DNA from: Candidatus Bathyarchaeota archaeon
GTDB lineage: Archaea > Thermoproteota > Bathyarchaeia > Bathyarchaeales > Bathycorpusculaceae
Direction of reading: 5' to 3'
Assembly (NCBI GenBank): GCA_029907545.1
Contig: JARYLR010000012.1
Coordinates: 1-43,372, forward strand
Length of the DNA: 43,372 bases
Shown here: positions 23,663-31,504 of the stretch, piece after piece
Numbering within the stretch: position 1 is the stretch's first letter
How the letters are laid out: each line of letters opens with the position of its first letter
Notes under the pieces: generated by a model
What the model saw: only the letters and a program-made list of their open reading frames with translations
What the model was told of the DNA's origin: nothing
Database searches by the model: none
Translations under genes and position numbers: made by a program

Positions 23663-23881
23663 CCCGAAATAGAAAGTAAACTTAAAGGATGTTTCACTGT
23701 TCTTGCCGTTGCCTTAGCTTATGGCTCAGACCGCAAGGCATACGGCTTGCGCTGGCACGGCTCGCCATGCAGCAACCGCCCACACAATCCTAATTTCGAC
23801 ATAAATAACGATGCAAAAATCGACCTAAAAGACTACTACACCATAGTTACAAACTACACCCACATCCTACTCTATATATAG
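23663..23881 (+). pseudogene. remnant of a dockerin-like C-terminal domain
   Basis: A 72-codon open stretch without a convincing start. Its end carries FDINNDAKIDLKDYYTIVTN, a perfect calcium-binding dockerin/EF-hand loop with acidic or Asn residues at loop positions 1, 3, 5, 9 and 12 (bases 23798-23833). The residues before it (LRWHGSPCSNRPHNPN) match the linker usually placed between two dockerin-type repeats of archaeal surface proteins (RWNPNADIN). The first repeat is eroded to VAVALAYGSDRKAYG. It is probably the leftover tail of a larger secreted protein. It stops at TAG 23879, just before the tRNA-Asn gene on the other strand. Confidence 0.5.
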
Positions 23882-23931
23882 GGGGGTCAAAACCTTCCCA
23901 CGCACAACAGAGCACGCTCTTCACATGTTTT

Positions 23932-24008
23932 TGGCGCCGCCGATAGGACTTGGACCTATGACCGACTGGTTAACAGCCAGCCGCTCTACCTAGCTGAGCT
24001 ACGGCGGC
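23932..24008 (-). tRNA. tRNA-Asn (anticodon GTT), CCA encoded
   Basis: On the minus strand the acceptor stem GCCGCCG pairs with CGGCGGC, with discriminator G. The D arm is GCTC...GAGC. The anticodon stem GCTGG/CCAGT encloses CTGTTAA with anticodon GTT. The T arm is ATAGG-TCCAAGT-CCTAT. The three bases after the discriminator are CCA (23932-23934), so the 3' end is genome-encoded, unlike the tRNA-Ala in this window. Confidence 0.96.
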
Positions 24009-24045
24009 TTATTTCAGACAATTCAACTGTCTTGAGTTTTTCAGT

Positions 24046-24055
24046 CATATTTAAG
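24046..24055 (-). promoter_or_regulatory. TATA box candidate for tRNA-Asn
   Basis: CTTAAATATG on the minus strand lies about 40 bases before the mature tRNA 5' end. It predicts a start near 24024 and a short 5' leader for RNase P. Confidence 0.45.
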
Positions 24056-24064
24056 TCTAGTTGT

Positions 24065-25549
24065 CTACGCCTCAAGCGGGATTCCAGCTTGGCGTATCTT
24101 ATATCTGGCCAGCCTAGCGAAAAACTTGTAAAAAGAGCGCAAGACGTTTGAATACAACTTGCCGGCGAAAGTTGACTCTATAAGGTCGTTAACCCAGCGA
24201 AAGTCATGCTCCGCACACTTAACAAGCAACTCCCTATGAGCCCCAGTCAACTCGGCATGCTTAAACCAGTCTTCATCCTTCAGCCTCCCCATGGGAACAA
24301 AATACAAGGGCACAATCAGACTCCGGCAGTCCTTCAAGTCCTCAATAAGCTCAATCGTCCTTATTACATCGTCTTCTGTTTCTTCAGGCGCGCCGACAAT
24401 AATTGTGGCAGCAGGAATCAACCTGTAGTCATGCATCAACCCCATACCAGTCTTCACGACTTCCGGCCAATCCTCAGCTTTGAACGGATGAGCTTTCGCA
24501 GGCATCACCTTCTTGGCTAGTTCAGCAGAGCCTGTTTCTATGCCGATTTCGGCGCCCCACCAAGCCTGCTTCTGCCTTACTATTTCCGAGATCTGCGCAA
24601 AGAGTTTCGGCTTGGCTGCCACCGCGGCGAGAGAGCAGTGGCTCCACGCAATGCTGTTCGACTGTTTTGCAACCATTTCATGAAGTCTAAGCAGTTTATC
24701 TTCGTTAGGAATCGTGTTTTTTGAGCCATAGAGCATAACATCTTCCGCGTGAAGACACATGCACTCTGCCCTGCCTTTTTCAATATTTAGCTTCATTTCC
24801 CGAGCGATCTTCTCGTAAGGATACCACCTCAACGGCCGCAAAGTCACGCTGCAGAACTGGCAACCTCGACAGCATCCCCGACCGATCTCTATCAAGCCGT
24901 TAACCGAAGGATTAACGATGTCCGGTATCTCATCAACGGCAGGCGCATCTGCAACGGGCACTTCATAAAACTTCGGAAGCTCCTCGTTCCTCATGGCCGA
25001 CCGAACTATTTTACCGATTACATTTTCAGCTTCTCCCATGATCACACAGTCTATCCCATAATGCTTAACAAAATTCAGTCTATATTGCAGCTGCCATGAA
25101 CCTGGCCCGCCGACAATGATCTTCATCCCCTGTTTCTTGGCTTTTTGCATGTCAGGATTTTCCATCAACGCTCTGAAATACTGCGCCAAGAAAGGCTCCT
25201 TCTTCAGTATTGAGGCGAAAGTGCTTGAGGCTGGACCCAGCCCGAAAGGATCCATAACGTGGATGCCGAGAACACGGGCTTCGTCAAGATATTTCCGCAG
25301 ATGCTGTGGCGAGACTGTGACGACATTGAAGCCCTCGCTGAGCAGTTGAGCCTCAATCTTTCTCAGCCCGTACGGTGCAGCTGCAGGTTTTCCATTCTCT
25401 GCTTTGATTGGTGGAAAGAAAAGCCACCTATACAGCCAGTTGGGGATGAAGTTTGGCGGAGCACAAGCTCCAAAACCGAGAAACTCGTTGTGCCGATAGT
25501 CGCTCATCAACGTGTGGTCGGCGGTTAGAACCACCTTTCCGCTCAACAA
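24065..25549 (-). CDS. B12-binding-type radical SAM protein
   Basis: A 494-residue radical SAM enzyme. The N-terminal 200 residues resemble a cobalamin-binding Rossmann domain (IVGGPGSWQLQY, DCVIMGEAENVIGKIV). The 4Fe-4S motif is C226-x3-C230-x2-C233 (GCCRGCQFCSV), followed by the radical SAM barrel with EIGIETGSAELAKK and TIIVGAPEETEDDV. It belongs to the large family with N-terminal B12-type domains, whose archaeal members carry out methylations or ring rearrangements. The substrate is unknown. It sits alone, 56 bases from the tRNA-Asn gene and divergent from porG. The unusual N-terminal segment before residue 60 (ACAPPNFIPNWLYRWLFFPP) is aromatic-rich. Confidence 0.88.
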   Translation of the reverse strand: MLSGKVVLTADHTLMSDYRHNEFLGFGACAPPNFIPNWLYRWLFFPPIKAENGKPAAAPYGLRKIEAQLLSEGFNVVTVSPQHLRKYLDEARVLGIHVMDPFGLGPASSTFASILKKEPFLAQYFRALMENPDMQKAKKQGMKIIVGGPGSWQLQYRLNFVKHYGIDCVIMGEAENVIGKIVRSAMRNEELPKFYEVPVADAPAVDEIPDIVNPSVNGLIEIGRGCCRGCQFCSVTLRPLRWYPYEKIAREMKLNIEKGRAECMCLHAEDVMLYGSKNTIPNEDKLLRLHEMVAKQSNSIAWSHCSLAAVAAKPKLFAQISEIVRQKQAWWGAEIGIETGSAELAKKVMPAKAHPFKAEDWPEVVKTGMGLMHDYRLIPAATIIVGAPEETEDDVIRTIELIEDLKDCRSLIVPLYFVPMGRLKDEDWFKHAELTGAHRELLVKCAEHDFRWVNDLIESTFAGKLYSNVLRSFYKFFARLARYKIRQAGIPLEA

Positions 25550-25667
25550 AGTTCCCTGAAAGAATCCTTAGTAACGAGCGGAGATTTAAATTTTGATCGA
25601 CAGACAATGAATTGGAAATACTTTTCTTTGGGAATCGTCTGTTTTTGTTTTCTTGCTTAGAAAGATG

Positions 25668-25677
25668 TATATTTAAG
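25668..25677 (+). promoter_or_regulatory. TATA box candidate for porGDAB
   Basis: TATATTTAAG about 40 bases before the porG TTG predicts transcription near 25700, just before the GGAG ribosome-binding site at 25704-25707. Confidence 0.55.
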
Positions 25678-25716
25678 AGTTCTCAATAAAGGAAAAGACC
25701 ATCGGAGAGTTAGGCT

Positions 25717-26280
25717 TTGAAAAAAATCTTGGAAATCAGGTGGCATGGCAGAGGCGGACAAGGAGCATGGACAGCAAGCGAACTGTTGGCAAGAGCAGCC
25801 ATATCTGAAAAGAAGTTTATACAATCATTCCCCGAGTTCGGGCCTGAAAGAATGGGAGCACCCGTAACCGCTTTCACAAGGATAAGCACCGAGCCCATCA
25901 AGCTTCACTGCGGCGTCTACAACCCAGACGTAGTAGCTGTTTTGGATCCCACACTGTTGAGCACAGTCAAAGTGGCTGACGGCATCAATGAAAAAAGTGG
26001 AAACATCATCATCAACTCGAAAGAAGAACCTAAAGAGGTTAGAAAGCTGCTTAATTCAGAAAAAGGCAAAGTCTGGACTGTTCCAGCCACGGAGATCTCC
26101 ATGAAAATTCTTGGCATGCCGATTACGAATACGGCCATGCTAGGCGCAGTTGCCCGGGTTACCGGCGTGGTGAGTTTGGAGAGTATTGAAAAAATGATCA
26201 AAGGAAGGTTTAGGGCAGATGTCGCGGAAAAAAATTTTTCCGTGGTTAAGGAAGCTTTTGAGGAGGTAAGATCGGAATGA
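25717..26280 (+). CDS. porG: pyruvate/2-oxoacid:ferredoxin oxidoreductase gamma subunit
   Basis: One of four subunits that oxidatively decarboxylate a 2-oxoacid to acyl-CoA, reducing ferredoxin, or run in reverse for CO2 fixation. The 187 residues begin with the gamma-family signature EIRWHGRGGQGAWTASELLA and contain SFPEFGPERMGAPVTAF and LDPTLL. The start is TTG at 25717 with GGAG nine bases upstream. It overlaps porD by four bases. Gene order gamma-delta-alpha-beta is the archaeal pattern. The 2-oxoacid cannot be fixed from the gamma subunit alone. Confidence 0.95.
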   Translation: MKKILEIRWHGRGGQGAWTASELLARAAISEKKFIQSFPEFGPERMGAPVTAFTRISTEPIKLHCGVYNPDVVAVLDPTLLSTVKVADGINEKSGNIIINSKEEPKEVRKLLNSEKGKVWTVPATEISMKILGMPITNTAMLGAVARVTGVVSLESIEKMIKGRFRADVAEKNFSVVKEAFEEVRSE

Positions 26281-26552
26281 GCTCTAAAGAGAAAAGTTGG
26301 AAAGAGATTTCTCCGGCTGGAGTCTGCTGGAAGTCAAGTCTTGACTACTTGACTGGGGACTGGAAGACCTTCAAGCCTGTTAGAGACGTGAATAAGTGCA
26401 CTCGCTGTCTTCTGTGTGTGCTTTTCTGCCCCGATGGTGCGATACATTGGAAGCCTGAGAAGGGGGATATAGAGTTTGACCTCAACTTCTGCAAAGGTTG
26501 CGGTATATGTGCGAATGAGTGCCCAAGTAAGGCGATTGAGATGCGAATCTAG
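26277..26552 (+). CDS. porD: 2-oxoacid:ferredoxin oxidoreductase delta (ferredoxin) subunit
   Basis: A 91-residue ferredoxin-like subunit that wires the catalytic site to external ferredoxin. It carries two 4Fe-4S motifs, CTRCLLCVLFCP and CKGCGICANECP, each CxxCxxCxxxCP. The N-terminal WKEISPAGVCWKSSLDY region is typical of the delta subunit. The ATG at 26277 overlaps the porG stop, and GGAGG lies a few bases upstream, inside porG. Confidence 0.95.
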   Translation: MSSKEKSWKEISPAGVCWKSSLDYLTGDWKTFKPVRDVNKCTRCLLCVLFCPDGAIHWKPEKGDIEFDLNFCKGCGICANECPSKAIEMRI

Positions 26553-26569
26553 TAGGAGGATAGGCTGAA

Positions 26570-27802
26570 ATGAGGAATATTGTTAAGCAGGAAACTCTGG
26601 GATTGAACGGCGACGAAGCTGTAGCCTACGCTGTGAAGCAGGCTGACGTAGATGTGGTAGCAGCTTACCCAATAACGCCGCAGACTATAATCGTAGAGAA
26701 ATTCAGCGAATATGTAGCAAACGGCGAAGTTGATACTGAGTTCGTGTGCACCGAGTCAGAACACAGCGCGATAACTGCATGCCTTGCAGCAGCAGCCACG
26801 GGAGCCAGAACTTTCACAGCTTCAGCATCCGCGGGACTTGCCTTGATGCATGAAATGCTTTTCGTCACTTCCGGATGCCGTGCACCCGTCGTGATGGCGA
26901 TAGCTAACCGAGCCTACTCAGCGCCGCTTAACATTCACGGCGACCATTCAGACGCTATGGCACAGCGCGACAGCGGATGGATACAGATCTACGCTGAGAA
27001 CGCACAAGAAGTCTACGACTCGGTACTTCAAGCCTTTCGAATCGCCGAGCACTTGGATGTTCAGCTACCTACGATGGTGGGGCTGGACGGCTTCACGCTT
27101 AGCCATACGCTGGAGAACGTTGAAGTACTTCCAGACGAAGTTGCACATGAGTTTGTAGGAGTTAGACAGTTTCCTAAGGTTTTGACACACGAGGGCAAGA
27201 CCGTGGACTATCGGCTTGATGCCGCTAACCCTATGACTATGGGTCCTATCGCTTTGCCTAACTACTATTTCGAGTTTAAGAGGCAGCAGGAAGAAGCTAT
27301 GAACAACGCGTTAATGATCATTCGGCAGGTGCATGACGAGTATGGTGAGCTTAGCGGAAGACACTATGGCAACGGGCTTGTTGAGAGTTACAGGCTTAAG
27401 GACGCGGAAACAGCCATAGTCTGCTTGGGCTCAACTGCGGGAACCGTGAAAACGGTTGTTGACGAACTGAGAAACGAAGGCTTCAAAGTCGGGTTGCTAC
27501 GCATCAGAGCATTTAGACCGTTTCCAGCACATCAGATAGCCGACGAGCTTGGAAAAGTCAAGGCATTAGGAGTTATGGATAGGTGCATAAGCTTCGGGGG
27601 AAACGGCGGTCCATTGTCCCAAGAAGTGCATCACGCGCTATACAATGCGAAGACCCCGCCGTTGATAGTCAACTATATTTATGGGCTGGGCGGAAGAGAC
27701 ACGAATCCAAGCCAAATTCGCACCATATTCGAAGAACTGAAGAAAGTGTCCACCGCAAAAAACGTTGAAGAACCTGTTAAGTACGTGGGGTTGAGAGGTT
27801 AA
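26570..27802 (+). CDS. porA: 2-oxoacid:ferredoxin oxidoreductase alpha subunit
   Basis: 410 residues. It contributes to the thiamine-diphosphate active site and CoA binding. The family motif AAYPITPQT (about 31-39) binds substrate. The TESEHSAITA segment supplies the activating Glu, and SAGLALMHEML and RAYSAPLNIHGDHSD are typical of pyruvate-type alpha subunits. GLGGRDT near the end belongs to the CoA-binding domain. GGAGG at about 26555-26559 precedes the ATG. Pyruvate is the likeliest substrate, but isovalerate-type enzymes are close relatives. Confidence 0.95.
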   Translation: MRNIVKQETLGLNGDEAVAYAVKQADVDVVAAYPITPQTIIVEKFSEYVANGEVDTEFVCTESEHSAITACLAAAATGARTFTASASAGLALMHEMLFVTSGCRAPVVMAIANRAYSAPLNIHGDHSDAMAQRDSGWIQIYAENAQEVYDSVLQAFRIAEHLDVQLPTMVGLDGFTLSHTLENVEVLPDEVAHEFVGVRQFPKVLTHEGKTVDYRLDAANPMTMGPIALPNYYFEFKRQQEEAMNNALMIIRQVHDEYGELSGRHYGNGLVESYRLKDAETAIVCLGSTAGTVKTVVDELRNEGFKVGLLRIRAFRPFPAHQIADELGKVKALGVMDRCISFGGNGGPLSQEVHHALYNAKTPPLIVNYIYGLGGRDTNPSQIRTIFEELKKVSTAKNVEEPVKYVGLRG

Positions 27803-27816
27803 AGGAGGAGAATGCG

Positions 27817-28797
27817 ATGTCACTTGCAGAGGGAAAATTCACTATAAAGGAAATAGCTGAAAAACCAGACCTGTTTCTTTCAGGGCACAGGGCATGCGCT
27901 GGCTGCGTACCTGCGATGGTTCTAAGACTGATTATGAAAGCGGTGAGAGGACCAACAATAGTCACTAACGCGACAGGCTGCATGGAAGTAGCTTCAACAA
28001 TCTACCCGTTCACCTCATGGGCTACGCCTTGGCTACACACAGCATTTGAAACTGCTGGAGCCAACGCCTCTGGGATTGAAACTGCGCTGAAGATTTTGAG
28101 GAAGAAAGGGAGAATAAAGAATGAGCAGGTTGATGTCATCGCGATTGCCGGAGATGGCGGAACCTATGACATAGGCATACAGGCTCTCTCAGGGGCAGTT
28201 GAGCGTGGACATGACTTTCTATACGTGCTATATGATAATGAAGCTTACATGAACACGGGGATACAGCGAAGCGGAGGCACACCACTGGGAGCATTCACAA
28301 CAACCTCGCAGTCTGGCACTGCTCTGCCTGGCAAGCTGGAGCCAAAGAAGCCAATTGCGGACATTATGGTGGCTCATGACATGCCATACGTGGCTACAGC
28401 GTCGCCATACTACTGGAAAGACCTGATTTTGAAGGCGAGGAAAGGCATCGAAGTCAATGGACCCGCATTTCTGCACGTATTTGCACCTTGCCCAAGAGGG
28501 TGGCGAAGCGACCCAGCGAAATCCATAGAGCTTTCGCGGCTGGCTGTGGAAACCTGCATATTCCCATTGTGGGAAGCCGTCAACGGCGAATACCAGCTGT
28601 CCACGCCAAGCAAGGTCATCGCGCTCGCTCCATCAAAAAAGAAGCCAGTAAAGGAGTACCTGCAGGCTCAAGGACGTTTCAGACAGCTATTCACGCCTAA
28701 ATACGAGAAACTCATCGACGAAATCCAAAAACAGACCGACGAAAAATGGAGCCGCCTCCTTAAGAAATGCGGGATGAGCCCGCGCGCAACTGCATAG
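27817..28797 (+). CDS. porB: 2-oxoacid:ferredoxin oxidoreductase beta subunit
   Basis: Holds thiamine diphosphate and the proximal 4Fe-4S cluster. The 326 residues show cluster ligands C27 and C30 (RACAGCVP), C55 (NATGCMEVA) and C225 (FAPCPRGW). The thiamine-magnesium motif is GDGGTYDIG (112-120) with YDNEAYMNTG (139-148). A GGAGGAG site lies before the ATG. It closes the porGDAB operon, which would link acetyl-CoA and pyruvate metabolism to ferredoxin. The nearby malate dehydrogenase fits the same central metabolism but is not in the operon. Confidence 0.95.
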   Translation: MSLAEGKFTIKEIAEKPDLFLSGHRACAGCVPAMVLRLIMKAVRGPTIVTNATGCMEVASTIYPFTSWATPWLHTAFETAGANASGIETALKILRKKGRIKNEQVDVIAIAGDGGTYDIGIQALSGAVERGHDFLYVLYDNEAYMNTGIQRSGGTPLGAFTTTSQSGTALPGKLEPKKPIADIMVAHDMPYVATASPYYWKDLILKARKGIEVNGPAFLHVFAPCPRGWRSDPAKSIELSRLAVETCIFPLWEAVNGEYQLSTPSKVIALAPSKKKPVKEYLQAQGRFRQLFTPKYEKLIDEIQKQTDEKWSRLLKKCGMSPRATA

Positions 28798-28858
28798 GCG
28801 CTGAGATTCTTCCCTTTTGTATATGCAGACTGACATGGCATAGTAGAGGAAATACACA

Positions 28859-29620
28859 ATGCAAATCATAAGCCTTGACGGAAAGCTGGAAAAGACTTTC
28901 TGGAACCATGTTAACCAAGACCCTTTGGACTACTATTTTTTCATTTTTGACTGGAAATTTCGAAGCGACCAAACGAAGATCATGATGGCGATGGAAAAAG
29001 ACAAGGTAGAGGGACTTATGCTCATCTACAGAAACTTTGTTGTTCAGCTTAGAGGAAAAAGAGAGGCCGTTAGACTACTGCTCAGTGATCTTGGCTTGGA
29101 AAAGGTTGAGCTGCAGACTCCTATAGATTATGAAGACCTTGTCCACAGTAAGTATAGCCCAGTCTTTAGAGAGAAGCTGATCCTTATGCACATGACACGA
29201 GGCGGAGAAAACATCCAGATCACCACGGTTCCCACTGTCCTTGGAGTAGAGGACGCGGATGAGATAGCGCAGCTGATAAGGGAGGCTGATCCCGCTTGGT
29301 GGGGCGACATGACGGGAGAACAAGTCAGGCAAGGCATGGCTGGGGCGCTCTGGCTGGGGATAAGGCAGGATCAGCAGTTGGCTTCTGTGGGCATGGTTCG
29401 TTTGGTGGATTTTGCCAGCAACATTGGAGTTATAGCTACGAAGAAGGAGTATAGAAACAGAGGTTACGCGACATCTATTGTGTCTGCGCTGGTGAAGGAA
29501 ATCTTCAAGGTTTCTCCAAACGCGCTGATTCACGTGGTAAGCGAAAATGCTCCGGCTGTCAGAGCATATTCAAAAGTCGGATTCAAACCGTACAAGGCTT
29601 ATGTGGTAATAAGAAACTAG
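28859..29620 (+). CDS. GNAT-family acetyltransferase
   Basis: 253 residues. The C-terminal 130 form a GNAT domain with motif A reading VIATKKEYRNRGYATSIVSA (about 193-212), followed by HVVSENAPAVRAYSKVGFKP. That part resembles the FR47-like group. The N-terminal 115 residues are a separate domain (DPLDYYFFIFDWKF, VEGLMLIYRNFVVQLRG) with no known motif that I recognise. The acceptor is unknown. It starts about 60 bases after porB on the same strand, so read-through is possible, and converges on herA with a 6-base gap. Confidence 0.82.
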   Translation: MQIISLDGKLEKTFWNHVNQDPLDYYFFIFDWKFRSDQTKIMMAMEKDKVEGLMLIYRNFVVQLRGKREAVRLLLSDLGLEKVELQTPIDYEDLVHSKYSPVFREKLILMHMTRGGENIQITTVPTVLGVEDADEIAQLIREADPAWWGDMTGEQVRQGMAGALWLGIRQDQQLASVGMVRLVDFASNIGVIATKKEYRNRGYATSIVSALVKEIFKVSPNALIHVVSENAPAVRAYSKVGFKPYKAYVVIRN

Positions 29621-29626
29621 TAGTGC

Positions 29627-31504
29627 CTAGGAGATTCTCTGGAGGAACTTGTCCACTTCGTTTTCCGCGTTGTCTGCTTTTATGAATATGGGCACGTTCT
29701 CCATGCCTGTGGCTATGTAGCTTGAAAGCATCCATTCGCCAGGCGCAAATTCCAGAGTTTTTTCCAGTATCCCTTTGTCAACCATGAATGTTTCGCTGAT
29801 GAGGTTTCTGTCGTATGGTCTAGGCAGCGTCCCGACAAAATACGTGTGTAACTGCTGCAGTGCATTCGTGTTTAGATATGCGACTCTCTGCGTGGCTATG
29901 CAGACGCCTAAACCGTACTTTCGTCCCTGTCTTAGCAGTCTTTCAACCTGTGCGGAGCATTGTCCTTCGATTCCGCCGATGGTGTTAGGAATGAATTCCT
30001 GTGCTTCGTCAAAGACTAAGAGAATGTACGGTTTCACGGTGAATCGACGTTTCCTTCGTATAAGCAGGTCCTGCGTAAGCTGGATAGCTAACTCTTTTAT
30101 TGCGAAGGGATCTGAGATTGAAAGGCAAACGAGGTTGGTGGTTTTGTCTTCTACGAGTTCCCTGATTTTCTCAACTGTTAAGCCAGCTGTTTCCTTGGTC
30201 TCCTCAGCCTTGCCCTTCTTTATTACGTCAAGTATCGCATTCCGCGTGGTCGCCCAAGCGAAAAACCCACTTTTATCATGCACTTTAAACTGCTGAATCG
30301 TTTCAGAAGCCAGCGTGTCGAGGAAATGGATAAAGTCCTCAGTGATCTTCTGGTTCTCGCTTAGACCATGCTCCTTCACGTACTCGAGAATGCCGTCATG
30401 GATCTTGCCTATTGCATTTAGGTAATGCGGTTTATCTATGTCCTTGCTTCTGAGCGCATCTAGCTCGTCAACGATTTGGCTGTAGGTCGGGATCTGCTGT
30501 CTGGGCTTCGTGTAGTAGGCAACCTTTCCCTGTTCCATGATTGAGCACAAGCCTGCCTTGGTTCTCTCGTCGGTTTCGAATTCCCTAGGCTTGACAACGG
30601 AGTTGAAGAACTGATCAAGTGAGTCAATTTGATGTTCAAGGATGACTTTCGCGGAGATTCTGGGGTCGGCAAGAACATCTAGCAGGAGAAATATGTATTC
30701 GCAGCTTATGTCGAAGACCACGATTTTGGTGTTGTCAGTATGCAGCAGTAGCCGTCTCAGGATGTTTGACATTAAATTGCTTTTTCCGCCTCCGGTGAAT
30801 GCGAAGACTCCGAAATGGTAGCGGACAAGCTTTTCGAAGTCAACGTAAATCGGGATAACGGTCTTGCTTGCTTCAAACATCTTCACCAAACCAAGCCTCG
30901 GATCAGCTCTCGCATCCTCCGTGGTCTTGGAAGTATCAATCTTGTATTTCTCTGCGATTTTTTGATTATAAATGCGGTTAATCATCCCACTGTTCAAAAT
31001 ATACACAGGACTACCGATGACGGGATAGGAAAAACCTTTCTCAAACCGGAAGTTGCAGTCACCGTCACTAATAAGGTCACAGTTTATCGGGATGCCGTCT
31101 ATCTGAACCATCATTGTAGACTTGTCGTCAGTCTGCCAGTCATCCTCAGACTGCTCAATGATCTCGAACTGCATGGGATAGTAGCCGTGATCCGACAGCC
31201 CGCGCAGCCCAAAGTGTTCAGGCCAGACGCGGCTGACCTCCATAAGCGTATACCGCTCTGACCACTGTTCTGCCTGCTTGAAGTTCCTGACAGCTAAGAG
31301 CATGCCTTCTTCCAGAAGCCCCATCAGATCTCTCTGATACTCGACCTTGACGCGGCACTGGTAGCGTGCACCTGTTCCCGCTATTTTTGTTTCCTCGCTT
31401 ACCGCGAAAAATCTCGGAATCACGGCGGCAAGCCTTGCATGGAATCTTCCTGCGAAGTCTGTGAAGCAGGAGCTGTTAAACGGCTTCTCTTCTTGCGGCT
31501 TCAA
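29627..31504 (-). CDS. herA: HerA-like DNA-translocating ATPase
   Basis: A hexameric FtsK/HerA-superfamily pump that drives DNA end resection together with NurA. The 625 residues include an N-terminal HAS-type barrel (about 30-170). The Walker A is FAFTGGGKSN (about 234-243), and the segment after it, KIVVFDISCEYIF, replaces the commoner D-P-H-G-EY. The Walker B is ILLVFDEAQEF (494-504). A sensor-like IATQR sits at 536-540, and the arginine finger region is LLRQGRKYG. The start is TTG at 31504, overlapping nurA by 29 bases, so the two are coupled. There is no Mre11/Rad50 pair beside it, unlike many archaeal operons. Confidence 0.9.
   Translation of the reverse strand: MKPQEEKPFNSSCFTDFAGRFHARLAAVIPRFFAVSEETKIAGTGARYQCRVKVEYQRDLMGLLEEGMLLAVRNFKQAEQWSERYTLMEVSRVWPEHFGLRGLSDHGYYPMQFEIIEQSEDDWQTDDKSTMMVQIDGIPINCDLISDGDCNFRFEKGFSYPVIGSPVYILNSGMINRIYNQKIAEKYKIDTSKTTEDARADPRLGLVKMFEASKTVIPIYVDFEKLVRYHFGVFAFTGGGKSNLMSNILRRLLLHTDNTKIVVFDISCEYIFLLLDVLADPRISAKVILEHQIDSLDQFFNSVVKPREFETDERTKAGLCSIMEQGKVAYYTKPRQQIPTYSQIVDELDALRSKDIDKPHYLNAIGKIHDGILEYVKEHGLSENQKITEDFIHFLDTLASETIQQFKVHDKSGFFAWATTRNAILDVIKKGKAEETKETAGLTVEKIRELVEDKTTNLVCLSISDPFAIKELAIQLTQDLLIRRKRRFTVKPYILLVFDEAQEFIPNTIGGIEGQCSAQVERLLRQGRKYGLGVCIATQRVAYLNTNALQQLHTYFVGTLPRPYDRNLISETFMVDKGILEKTLEFAPGEWMLSSYIATGMENVPIFIKADNAENEVDKFLQRIS

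Noticed and set aside
23299-23934. Integration site or mobile element next to tRNA-Asn
   Set aside because: No integrase, terminal repeats or duplicated tRNA end could be seen; only decayed coding remnants.
28859-29620. GNAT as a fifth subunit of the por operon
   Set aside because: About 60 bases separate it from porB, and GNATs are not part of known oxidoreductase complexes.
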